DNA of 64,000 nt from Daucus carota subsp. sativus (taxonomy: Eukaryota > Streptophyta > Magnoliopsida > Apiales > Apiaceae): the NCBI RefSeq assembly GCF_001625215.2, contig NC_030385.2, forward strand, positions 32,017,598 through 32,081,597, read 5' to 3'. Shown here one piece after another: positions 46,700-63,645 of the stretch. The notes under the pieces are model-generated. The model ran no database searches. It was not told the DNA's origin and saw only the letters and a list, made by a program, of their open reading frames with translations. Every line of letters begins with the position of its first letter. Within the stretch, counting starts at the first letter, position 1. The translations under genes and the position numbers were made by a program.

Positions 46700-49600
46700 T
46701 GAATTCAAAACTGAATGAAAACCCTATTGATGAATCAATACCAGATGCTTCACCTAGACTTCAAACCAGACCCAATCTTGTTCAATTACTTGTTGATCTT
46801 CTTCAATAACATACCTAGAATTTTCAAAACAATTCTGAGAGAAGTTCTTCGAGTCAATTTATCAGACCTACCCTTTCCCTCAAATCTTTCAAATTCTTAC
46901 AACCCCTATTGTTTAAAGGTACTATAGATCCCGTTGAGGCCAAGATATGGCTAAGAGAAGTGGAGAAAAACTTTTGAAACAGTTGGTGTAGAAAAGGATA
47001 TGAAAACTAACTTTGATACTTATATGCTTAATGTAGAGGCTAATAATTGGTGGGAAGCTAAGAGATTTCTAGAAGAGTCTAGTGTGATGTCATGAACTAG
47101 GTTTACAAAGTTATTCCTAGAGAAGTATGTTCTTAAACACCTAGAGAATCAAATGGAGCTCAAATTTCTAGAGCTTAAGCAAGAGAATATGTTAATAACG
47201 GAACACGAAGCTCAATTTATCGAACTTTTGAAATTTATTCCACATCAAGTAACTACGGACGAAAAGAAAGCTAGATGTTTTCAGTCAAGCTTAAAGCCCT
47301 GGATTCAGAATAGAGTTGTTCTCGAAATTACTAATTATGCGACGTTAGTGCATAAAGTTGTATCGTTGAGTCAAGTAGTGAGTTGTTTGACAAAGAGAAA
47401 GTCGATAGGAAGAGGAAACTCTCGCAGAATAATCAAGATTTTGAAAAAGAAACCTTGAAATCATAGTGTGAAGAAGCCTTTTGTGAAGTAAGAGATGTCG
47501 AGAGCATAGAATATAGGTAATATAGAAGGAAATCAAGGTTTAGATCTTCGCAGACTGTGCACATGTTATAAAGGAGACCCCTGTTGCCTGAGTATAAGAT
47601 CTGTGAAATACGCCATTTATGAATAATATTACGTTTCACACTGTTTCGGCTCAAGTTGACCTCAAATCTCATTTTGAAAATTGAGAAGTTTATAGTGTAT
47701 CTTGAGTCCTTCCTTGTCTGGAAGTGACTGCTCCTAATAATCAATATTTTTTTTGACGTTACAAAATCTTTTGTGATTCATGATTTAATATTCGAGAATT
47801 GGAATACATATATACCACAATGATGATCTCAATCTAATAATTCTAAGAGATCATTCCGTATTTGATCCTATTTTCGATTCTATCCACTGAAAATCCTTGA
47901 TTTGTGATTAAAGGATGCATTGCTCGCATTCCTTGGAAGAAATGTGTTGAGAAACAAGTATGGTAGATCAAGTTCGTCCAAATTGTGAGATAACGATTCA
48001 AAAGCAAATCTTTGATATAGATCTTATTTCCTTGATATTTCTTCAGTCTGATTGGGATGAACAACCCTAATTATAGGGGACACAAGGTATACCTGTCTGT
48101 GTGATAGGAGTTGGATGGGACACCATCACTTGTGTGTGTTGTGATTACAAGAAGGTTAACAACCTTTAGTAGTGTCTTAATTTGGACACGCAACACTTAG
48201 TTCATTTGATCAAATTATTCTCCCAGTCATTCTTTTATTTCAATAAAAGCTATTTTGAAAAATCATTGACCGGTGATTATCATTGTGAAAGACTTCTATA
48301 TATCCAACAAAGTTTTGAAATTCTTATTTCCTTGAAGTTCTCTTCAGAATACTCAGATTTTAAATTTTTGATTTTGTTCTTTTCCAATATACAGTTCTTC
48401 TTTCAAAGGTGTTTTAAGAAGATCTTGTATGGAGACATCAAATCTAGACCCTCTGATTTGAGGATTGTTACATTGATTATCGAAAGTTAAATAAGATGAC
48501 CTTTTACCTAAGGTTGATGATTTGTTTAATCAGTTGAAGAGAGCATCTTACTTTTTAAGGTAAACTGGAGATCTGGATACCATCAGTTAAAGAATCAGGT
48601 CTGAGAATGTACCTAATACAGACATTATGAGTTGATGCCTTTTGGATTGACTAATGCACCTACAACATTTATGGATACTATGAATAGAGTATTCGAGAAA
48701 TATTTGGACAAGTTCATTATTATATATCAATAATATTTTGATTTATTCTAAGCCAAAAGAAGAGCATGTTGAGCATCTTAGGATAACTTGGATATTTGGA
48801 GGAAAGAAAAGTTTTATGCTAATTTCTTAAAATGTGAATTTTGGATGGAGCAAGTACTGTTTCTAGGTTACATAGTTTCTAAAAAAAAAAAGTATATCAG
48901 TAGACCTTGCAAAGATCGAGATAGTATCGAATTGAGAAAGACCTAAGACCCCAACTGAAGTAAGAAGTTTTTTTTATTTAGCTGGATATAATAGAAGATT
49001 TGTAAAAGATTTCTCTAATATTGTGACTCCTTTGACCAAGTTGACTAGGAAAAAAAAAAAGAAATTTGAATGAACGCCTAAGTGCGAAGAGAGTTTTCAG
49101 GAATTAACGAAGCGACTTACAATGTCACCTGCGTTAGTTTGACCTGATGAGACTGGAAACTTTGTAATCTATATTAATGCATCTCATAAGAGACTATGAT
49201 GTGTTCTTATATAACATGGAAAAGTGATAGCGTATGCTTATAGGCAACTTAAGGATTACGAGTTAAGATACCCTACCCATGACCTAGAATTAGCTACTAT
49301 AGTATTTGCTTTAAACATTGATGACATTACTTGTATGGTGAGAAATGTGAGATATTTACTGATCATAAGAGTTTGAAGTAATTGTTTACTCAGAAGGAAC
49401 TGAATATGAGACAAAGAAGATGGTTGGAATTGAACAAGGATTATGATTATACGATTTAATATCATTTAGGAAAAGCCAATGTAGTTGCTAATGCTTTAAG
49501 TAGAAAAGAAAGAATCAATGTGATGTCTTTACCAAGCGAGTTGATCAGAGAGATGGAAAAGTTAAATTTAGAAGTTAAGGGTTCAGACCTTAAAGATGGG

Positions 49601-50696
49601 AGGAATAGCGTTCTAAGTTATCAGGAGACGGTATTTAAGTGTAAAGGATGAGAAAAGAATTAGAAGGTTTGCAAACAGGATTTGGATTCCTAACATGACA
49701 GATCTCAAAAGAGATATTCTAAGTGAAGCACTCGAATAAAGATATTCTATTCACCCGGGAAACACCAGGATGATCAAGATTTAAAGAAGAATTATTGGTG
49801 GCCTAACATGAAAAGAGAAATCGTTGAGTGGGTAAGTAAATGTCTGACTTGTCAAAAAGTGAAAGCGGAGCACCAGAGACCTAGTAGATCATTGCAGCCA
49901 TTAGAGATCCCAAAATAGAAATGGGAACACATCACCATGGATTTTATAGTTGGATTACCAAAGACTCGAGCTAATCATGATGCTATTTTGATAATTGTAG
50001 ATAGGCTGACGAAATCTGCACATTTTTTTTCCTATTAGTGAAAAGTATGCAATGAAGAGTTTAAAAAGCTATATATGAATGAAATTGTGACTAGACATGG
50101 AGTGCCAATGACAATTGTTTCAAACAAGGATGCAAGATTCACTTCAAGATTTTGGCAAGCTTTTCAAGAATGTTTCGGAACTAAGCTCAATCTAAGTACG
50201 GCATATCATCCTCAGAGTGATGGGCAAAGCAAATATGTTAAGAGTTTGTTCTTTGGATTTTAAAGGAAGCTGGAATGATCACTTACATTTAGTGGAGTTT
50301 TCTTACAACAATAGCTATCATTCTAGCATAATAATGGCCCCTTATGAAGGATTATATGGCAGAAAGTGTAGATCACCTCTTGTATGAGTTGAAGTTGGAA
50401 AGAAAAAGATATTGAGACCCGAATTAGTCCAACAACCCACCCAATCAATCGAGAAGATACGTAAAAGATTAGTTGCAACGCAAGATAGACAAAAGAAATA
50501 TGCGGACTTAGAAAGAAAAGACAAAACATTTGAGGTCGGGGAAAAAAAGGTACTTTTGAAGGTATCACCCTGGAAAGAAATAGTCAGATTTGGGAAAAGA
50601 AACAAATTAAATTCAAAGTATGTTGGACCCTTTGAGATTTTGAGAAAAGTTAGAGTTGTGTCATATCAAATGGCTTTACCCCCAGATTTACAACAT
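46700..50696 (+). pseudogene. Decayed gag-pol of the gypsy element
   Basis: Fragments in changing frames. Gag-like helices lie at 47153-47440 (KFLELKQENMLITEHEAQF). RT has [16 protein letters not shown], with [10 protein letters not shown] where active enzymes have YxDDIL. After it comes an FLAGYNRRFVKDFSN-type tether segment; RNase H fragments around 49130-49320 include [17 protein letters not shown]. Integrase has DFIVGLPKT and then TRHGVPMTIVSNKDARFTSR. Frameshifts and stop codons break every domain, and the RT acidic pair is replaced by asparagines, so no active polyprotein is made. Confidence 0.85.
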
Positions 50697-50704
50697 ATTC
50701 ACGA

Positions 50705-51030
50705 CAGTGGCGGACCCAGAATTTTTTGCGAGTGGGTGCCTTATATAAATGTTAACAAAGGCAAGGAGGAGATTTAGAACACTGAGAGACGAGAAGGCAG
50801 TTAAAGTTTTCTTTTTCACTCTTATTTCTGTGTTGTGGACCTTGTGCCTGCTGTAAGATTGTTTTATATGGACTCTATTTTAGTTTATCAGGCTTTACCT
50901 AATAGGCTAGTAGTGGGTTCATGTGAATAATCCAATGGTTTTCGTTATAATCTTTACTATATATAATACACTCAGGAGCAGCCAAGTGGGTTCCTTGGCA
51001 CCCAGTACCAAGGCTGTAGGTCCGCCCATG
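50705..51030. mobile_element. hAT-like MITE in the gypsy pol 3' region
   Basis: It starts CAGTGGCGGACCCAG and ends GTAGGTCCGCCCATG, with the 8-bp duplication ATTCACGA on both sides (50697-50704 and 51031-51038). Removing it restores the local pol sequence across the site. It is 326 bp. The CAGTGGCGGA end type is common in plant hAT MITEs. Confidence 0.9.
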
Positions 51031-51038
51031 ATTCACGA

Positions 51039-51308
51039 TGTATTCTACGTATCTCTTCTAAAATCTTACAAGACCGACGATCGACATGTCCTGAATTACG
51101 AGCCAATAAACCTACCATCAGATCTACCATATGGAAAAAAAAAAATGCGCCGGTGGATATTGTAGATTCGATATATCAAGGATTGAGAAATAAGGAAGTG
51201 AAATTGATTAAAGTAATATGGCGAAATCAAGCGATAGAAGAAGCCACGTGGGGGCTGGAAGACGCAGTGAAAGCAAAATATCCAGAATTATTTCAACATC
51301 AAATCTGA
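51039..51308 (+). pseudogene. C-terminal pol remnant of the gypsy element
   Basis: It continues the pol frame after the MITE (FYVSLLKSY, then a segment ending near WGLEDAVKAKYPELF). The last part resembles the C-terminal tail following integrase in plant Ty3/gypsy elements. It is broken by a frameshift near 51140. Confidence 0.75.
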
Positions 51309-51342
51309 TTCCGAGGTCGGAATCCTTTAAAGGAGGGAAGAA

Positions 51343-54300
51343 TGTAACAACCGCGAAATTTCAAGTATGTAAGTTTATTATTTAATTTTAAGCGGTTACA
51401 GTTATTTATAATAATTGTGAAATTATTATTTAATAAAAATACTGGTACGTTAAATATTTAAGGCTAATACGAGTTTAGAATATGTTGGCTAGCAAATTGG
51501 ATTTAGTTACCTACCAATAAAAATTAAATATTAGCTACGTAAATAAATTGGTAGACGTAATTTTTTATGACACGGAACATTTTTATATTACGGGTTAGCT
51601 AAAATAAATATTATTAAAATTTCGAAATATATAGAAAAATATTAGAGTAATTATTTAATTAATTATTCTAGTATTTTCGAGTAATATTGTATATATTTAA
51701 AAAGGAATTATTAAATGAGTCGGGACTGAAATATTTGTTAAATAAACGAAACAAAATCAAGCAGTGCGCGACGTTTAATTGCGGGCAAACAAATAAATAA
51801 AATAATAAAATAATTAAAAATTACAAACCGACTAAATAAAACCAGGACATGATTTTTGGTGGCACACAGGAGGTTGAATAAACCGTGTGCTATATGGAGT
51901 AGTGGCCAAGTAATTAAATCATTATAATTAATAGTATGTTTAATTTGCTAAGCATGATTAAAAATTTGCTATAAAAGCCAAGATACAGAGCAAGCTACCA
52001 TTTTCACATAATTCGTGAAAAGAGAGGATAATCAGGAGAACTAGATTAAATTGCAGTACCATGCAGAAAGTTCAAGGCTCCTTTAAATACAGTAAGTATT
52101 ATATATGTCAGCATCAATTTCTTTCCTTTAATTGCTTGGTCCCATCATTAATAATGCTAATATACTCTAATAAGCTCTCTTGTGATATATAAAAGAGTAT
52201 TGTGGATAGCTTCTAACGTTGTGAATGTAAAATTTAATAGGAGTTCATGTCTATGTTGGTTTATCACTTGAATCATCGGAAAAATTTGAATTGATTATGA
52301 ATTAAGGTTTGTACTCTAAAAGGAAGGGTTTTGAATTGTTGAGGTTGGAGAAATCAGAGGGAAAAAAAAAAGTGGTTGGACTGATGGGTTGTACGGCGGA
52401 ATTCGCCGAGAGATGTGGAAGAAAAGGAACTGAGAGAGAGAGATATTACAGCGGGGAAAGGTGGCCGTCGGAGCCGAGCTCCGGCCGACGAGGATGATGG
52501 CAGTGTAGGTGGGAAGATGAGGGAGGTGGGTAGAGGGTGAAAAATAATTTCATGACCCGGGAATTAATTAAATTAATTAAAAAGGAGGTGAATTGGTTAA
52601 TAAAACAGGGAATAAATAGAAATTAGTAAAATAATGAATTTGGTGGAGTACTTGTAAGTGGGATTTAAATAAAATAAAGAGGTTTTGGAAATTGCTTAAT
52701 ATAAGAGGAGTAATTAATTAGTTAAGAGAAGTGATTATTGATTTACGAATCATTTAGAAAGGTGGGATTTTGTAGAAATTTGAATGAGGTGAGTTAAAAA
52801 ATATTCATTCATTCATAATTTAATACATTATGGAGTAAGAAAGCTTATAATATTTTATTTAATGCAGAGCGGGTAACAAAAGAAAAGAATAGTTTGATTA
52901 AAGCTTATAATATTATAAAAAGGAACTATTCATCATAAAGTAGATCATTTAAGATCATTCTTTTATAAGAGCATCTCCAACCATCTAAAACACTTGGCTA
53001 AAAGATGAGTTGACATACTTAAAATAAAAAGATTTAACCAACAGCTTCAAAAACTCAACTCCAACCATGATCAGCTGTTGTCTATAAATTTAGCCAACCT
53101 CCTATGGATGGCTAAATTTGTCGAACCTCTACAGGTTTGTAAGAAAATCTGTAGGAAGATTGTACATCATTTATTACTATATTGAACTGATATATTCTAT
53201 TTTAACAATTTAAAATATTAATAACATACTATTTTTAAATTATAGTCAACCAATATAGCCAGTACCATTGAAGCAAAATGTCTTACAGGTTCAGCAAATT
53301 TTACATAATGTCTTACAGGTTCAATTTAGCCAACAATTATAGCCAATGCCGTTGGAGATGCTCTAAGGATATTGATTACAATGTTGTGTGATATAGAGTA
53401 TTTATTATCTGGAAAGGACGAAGTTTCACTGTGCGAGCTAAGCTAAGAAATATTTTATAGCAAAGGAGACCAGGCAAGTTCACTATCCCTGTCTTGATGT
53501 AAAGTTTTTCGTGCCTATTTGATAATTTTGTGAAAAGTATTAATTGTGAAGATATTATATTTTGTACCATTGTGAATCGAGAAAATATCTTTGTTTCATT
53601 TTGAAGGCTTTCAAAATATTGTTCACATACTACTTTCTATAATTCGAGCCCTCCCATTATTCGGGAATGAGCTGATCCTATAACGATAATATTTTGAATT
53701 TTCGAAACTTGATGTGAATACATTGCAGCGATGGTCTCAATTTACTTCTTTTGGAGATCATCTTATCCTTTGGAATCTAATTCTTCTAAATTATTTTTAA
53801 CTTCTACCTTCGGGTAATCTTTGTTATGATGAAAGGGTGCATTGTTCGCACTTCTTTGATAGAGTTGAGGGTGATAATTGAGAAGTGTTTGTTTGAGAAA
53901 ATTTCCTTGTATTCGGAGGAATCTGTTCAAGCTGGTCAACACGAATTTATTAAATTGGTGGGAGAGTTGAAATGTACTATCTGGTAAGGCAGATAGTAGG
54001 GTTCCAGTGTTAAACCCTGATGCTAGCAAAGAGAGTGTTGGTGTGTCTTCAGTGGTTACGATCAGACCACTAGGACTACACAGGAGAACAGTATTCACGA
54101 AATGATGCTGATCGAGCCATGTAGTGTTACCGAAAGGTGGAAGACCAGCATTTTCAGTACTTGAAATTGTGTTGTCATTTGATGGTAACTGTTTTGTTAC
54201 TTTGACTTGAATTGTCTTCTATGCTTTATTCGCATATCCTGTTAATGATTGTTTTGTGCTATGTGGACTTGCTGAGCAATTAGTTGCTCATTTTTGCATC

Positions 54301-54641
54301 TACTTTATTTCTTTTGAGCAGTAAAGAGTTAGTATGGCACAAATCAAGAGAATCGCCCGTAAACGGATTTTGGCAAAGTAAAGGAGAAGGCACATCACAT
54401 GAGCTGAAGCTGCTAGGCAACGTCGTTTGGTTATACCATCTACAGTTATTATAATAGTCTGTAATCAGATTTGTTATTATGTAATAAAGTTAGACCTGGT
54501 AGAAATGTTGTAAGACGATCGACCCTGGACTTGTGGGGCAATAATTGTGCTTGTATAATATTAATATAATGCAAGTGTTGTTTTGAGCCAGATGTTTAGT
54601 GACGGACCAGATCTGCGAGATGCGGATCTGGGGGCGTCACA
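51343..54641 (+). repeat. 3' LTR of the gypsy element
   Basis: 3299 bp including a 395-bp Tourist MITE and its 3-bp duplication; without them it matches the 2904-bp 5' LTR in length to within 3 bp. Only scattered substitutions and small indels distinguish the two by eye. Confidence 0.95.
52969..53363. mobile_element. Tourist-like MITE in the 3' LTR
   Basis: GAGCATCTCCAACC at the left and GTTGGAGATGCTC at the right are flanked by TAA on both sides (52966-52968 and 53364-53366). The 5' LTR has the empty site TTATAAGGAT at the equivalent position, proving both the insertion and the TAA duplication. It is 395 bp and non-coding. Confidence 0.96.
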
Positions 54642-55238
54642 CAATATATAATACTTTCAAAATTTCGACTAACGATAGAGCAATATTTTTGATACAAAAT
54701 TTTCTAACGGGTGTCTAATTTGAGTCAATTTGGAAAGCAGTAACTCAATTGATATATTTGAACGAAACGAGTCACCTATTTGATATTTATCCCAATCCGG
54801 TGAGCTTGAATTTTCCGACGAGGCTAATTTGAACATTAAAAATCACGAAAATTATATGAACATGCTCATAATCACACGATCTATCAATTTACATCATTAT
54901 AATTCGAATAAAAGCTATTAAAATGAAAACTAATATTCAACTCAAAATTCGGAAATTACTAAACTAAATTTTGATGGTATAGATGGATAGAGGATTGAAA
55001 AACGAGCAATTTGATTACTCAAGTTTCAAATTTGGATACCGGAATCACCTTCAAAATTATCTTTGATTCTCATGAACTGAAGAAGAACTAACAGCGTCAA
55101 ACCAGATCTAACGGAAGGACCCAGATAGGAGAAAATCAAGAGTTGAATTACCTATGAATTGACATTTATAGTTCAGGGACCTAGAAAAAAAAATGCCTAT
55201 AGTTCAGGGACTTTAAAATTAATTTTCCCTTTCAAGAA

Positions 55239-55709
55239 AAGAAACCTTCGTGCAAATTGATTTCCTTTTTTTTCAAATGTTATTTTTCTCCAACGAAACA
55301 TGATTTAAAAGTTTATTGCCACCATTATGTTGTTCATTAGTCAAGACATATATATTACGGCCTTGATTAATTTTTTTGCACGAAAGAAGTTTTCATGGAA
55401 GTTGATTTCCCAAATATGAATGGGATTTTGTGTATAGTATACACATAAACCACATAATTAAGATTAGTCCCGTTTGTCATAGGAAAAAATTGGAAATGGA
55501 ATTTTAGTACGTAAACTTACTTTTTATATTTTTAGTTTTTTAGTGTAATGTAGAATTTAACAAAACCTATACGGAATAGGAGAAGGTAAACTGATCCAAG
55601 TACCACAAATACCAGAAGGAAACCGTTTTCTGAACATACGCATATAAATAGAAATCTCCGGGCACATCAAAGTATCGATACAAAGCCTTCCATCTCCACA
55701 AATTTCAAC
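55239..55709. other. Upstream region of the second F-box gene
   Basis: AT-rich sequence between the Mutator-like element and the F-box start codon. It presumably holds the promoter; nothing specific was recognised. Confidence 0.4.
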
Positions 55710-56661
55710 ATGGGTGTAGGTATTAAAGCTACCAAGAAAACAGATTTCAAGAAAACACACACTAAGAAAAATATATTGGAGTCCATTCCTGACGAATTGA
55801 TTATCGACATTGTAGCCCGCGTAGCAGCATCTTCTTCCTCTGACTTGTTCAAGGCCAAGCTCAGGTATAATACAATTTTCTGTCTACATAATCACTTAAT
55901 ATTTATATGATGGCATGCTTAATAATTCTGTAATGTGTTCATGCAGCTGCAGAACCCTTAATAAATTTGCGGATGATAAATACATTATTCAACGTGCTTC
56001 ACTTGATGATTTTCCCGTAGTTCCATGGACACCGAACAATCGCAAACAAGCAATCTTTTCGGAACGATGCGCAGATTTAGAAAATCCAGAGGCTTTATAT
56101 CGGCGTGGGATTGTAAGTGTTTAGATATCAGAGTATATTTGCATAATTTAATACGATCAATTCATTATATTTTTTGAAATGAGTATTGCTACGTAACCCA
56201 AATTCTGTTCCCAAATTTTTCTTTGCTTACTTCTCTGTTCATATTTATATGTTTAAATATTTTAGGTAGGATATTTCGAAAAGATGGAGATGAGTTCAAG
56301 CATCGACTGTTTAGTGAGAGCCGCAAAATCTGGACATCTTGAAGCTATGTATGTGCTGGGAATTATCATGATACTGCATGGAGATCAAACTAAAGAACAA
56401 GGGATGAAGATCATCGTCGACATGAAGACATTACAGACGAAGGAAAACATTGACATAATTCGGGAAAGATTTTCAAGAACACTTGGATCAATGTGGGTGA
56501 ATAACACTATGGTGGTGGGACTAGTAATGCCGACTTGTTGCACGATCGCAGAACATCCAAAGTCTTCGAGGTGGGGAAAGCTTGAAGATTCAGAATGTGA
56601 AGCGTGTTCTTGTGATCAGGAAATAGTTCATCTGTGGGAAATTTTGCCTAAATCAATCTAG
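55710..56661 (+). CDS. F-box protein, At2g35280/At1g67623-like (copy 2)
   Basis: Three exons (55710-55864, 55947-56112, 56266-56661) make 238 residues with the same intron phases and positions as copy 1 at 38203. The F-box-like region is at about 23-72 (ILESIPDELIIDIVARVA, SCRTLNKFADDKYIIQ), followed by ASLDDFPVVPWTP and NPEALYRRGI. The cysteine cluster CEACSCDQEIVHLWEILP closes the protein. Identity to copy 1 is clear throughout (MGVxIKATKKTxFKK at the N terminus, WVxNT and CCxI nearer the C terminus), so the two arose by tandem duplication and were later separated by 15.5 kb of mobile DNA. It is probably an SCF substrate adaptor of unknown target. The frame is intact. Confidence 0.86.
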
Positions 56662-57292
56662 TGGTCAAATTTAGCAGGGAATAAAGATACATATCACTTT
56701 TAAACAAGTGGCAAAGAGACCCAAAAAACTGCTGTAACATTCGGAGTAATAAATTTAGCAGAGAAGAAACAGTAGTAGAAATTATCATTTATACAAATAT
56801 TAACCCCGTTATTGTATCTCAAACAAATCATGCCAAATATATTATATGGGGTAAAATGTTGAAAGCCAATGTACACATGCTATCCTCCAGAAGTTATGTA
56901 CATATATACTTTCATTTGTCTCTATCATTTAGTAAATAGTCCAGCACACATCACTTTGTTTTTTTATCTGACCCTCTGCACCAAGGGCAGGAATTTCCAG
57001 GCATAACACAATCACGAGTGGCACTTTCAAGCTAGGCAGATGACATCAGCTCCCTGCAGTTTGTATCATGGGAACAATCTTCTGTATACAATATCTGAAA
57101 CAGACATTCATACTACCTTGCCACACATTGATCTCTGCGCAGTTATACCAATTCTGGAGCAATTTTATTCTAAATCTATTTCGCGCAATTGTAAAATGCT
57201 GTTATATGAAATATACATCTAAGGGGAGCATATGCAACTGTATATTACAAAATTCAATGTAGCCTGCATTACTTTGGTAATTCTTTCCTGGT

Positions 57293-57328
<36 letters not shown>

Positions 57329-57984
57329 TGATCTATCAATACCCCCACGATTTTTCTTAGCTTGCTGGCCATAACTAGTAATCATCTCTAAGCCAAGGTT
57401 CAAGTCATTTAGCTAAAGTAATTACAATTCATACAGCTCACTATGGGTCAAATACATAATTTTCTTAAGGACAGCCAAAAGCTTAAAAGAACATTTAGAT
57501 AGTGCCAAGTGGAAGCCAGTCCACAGGCCTACACCAATAGTTTGAGATATATGATTTACCTCACAGTTGAGAAAATGGTGATCCTTTTCAGCAGCTGGTC
57601 TACACATGCACAGTTGCACACTAACCAAGTCCATCTTTTTAACTATTTGAATTAAAATCCCAATAACCCAAAAACCAAGTTAAAACTCCAACAGGAAAAT
57701 CTTAGTTATATGTGTGAAAAATCAGCCTAAAAACAGACCATGACAGAGTTAAAACAATGATGTTATACCTACCTCATCACTTTCTCCTTTAGTAATAAAT
57801 TGATGATAGGAGATTAGTCTCAACAAAGCTGTGAGAACAAAAAAAAATCCGCCCATAAAAAGTATAATTTAAAATCCAACACACAAATTCATCAAACACA
57901 ACAAATCATAAACATGTCTACCTCTTCTGACTTCAACTTTCAGACATTAAGCAACAGTATTCAGTAATATAATTGGACGGGATT
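56662..57984. other. Intergenic region between convergent F-box and LUC7 genes
   Basis: 3' flanks of two convergent genes, with a 34-base G run at 57293-57326. Overlapping small frames at 57040-57262 have no recognised family. Confidence 0.5.
57293..57326. repeat. Homopolymer run of 34 G
   Basis: An uninterrupted G run. Its length is likely inexact because homopolymers this long are poorly resolved by sequencing. Confidence 0.9.

Positions 57985-63645
<5,661 letters not shown>

Larger units (their letters stand above)
40338..54641 (+). mobile_element. Ty3/gypsy LTR retrotransposon, degenerate
   Basis: 14.3 kb in all. The 5' LTR is 40338-43241, the 3' LTR is 51343-54641, both begin TGTAACAACC and end GGCGTCACA, and CAATA flanks both ends (40333-40337 and 54642-54646). 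PBS is TGGTATCAGAGC (43246-43257); the polypurine tract is AAAGGAGGGAAGAA (51329-51342). Domain remnants lie in order: gag (about 46.7-47.5 kb), reverse transcriptase (48.6-48.9 kb), RNase H (49.1-49.5 kb, with the ALSRK end at about 49.5 kb) and integrase (49.7-50.6 kb, including [13 protein letters not shown] and TAYHPQSDGQ). RT before integrase gives the Ty3/gypsy order. Many stops and frameshifts make it non-autonomous. Three younger elements are nested in it. Confidence 0.93.
39744..55229. mobile_element. Mutator-like fold-back element split by a gypsy insertion
   Basis: Outer ends GGGAAAATTAATT and AATTAATTTTCCC are flanked by the perfect 9-bp duplication TTTCAAGAA (39735-39743 and 55230-55238), the signature of Mutator-like elements. 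The terminal inverted repeats run about 165 bp at high identity (AGTCCCTGAACTATA, AATGTCAATTCATA, TTGACG). Inner segments 39930-40330 and 54647-54830 also pair, so the pre-insertion element of about 1.18 kb was a long hairpin. There is no transposase. Confidence 0.88.

Noticed and set aside
41306-52497. 62-codon plus-strand frame present twice (41306-41494 and 52309-52497)
   Set aside because: Again identical positions within the two LTRs, low-complexity basic peptide, no family.
42362-54098. 111-codon minus-strand frame present twice (42362-42697 and 53763-54098)
   Set aside because: Both copies lie at the same place in the two gypsy LTRs; the duplication comes from the LTR pair and gives no evidence of a gene.
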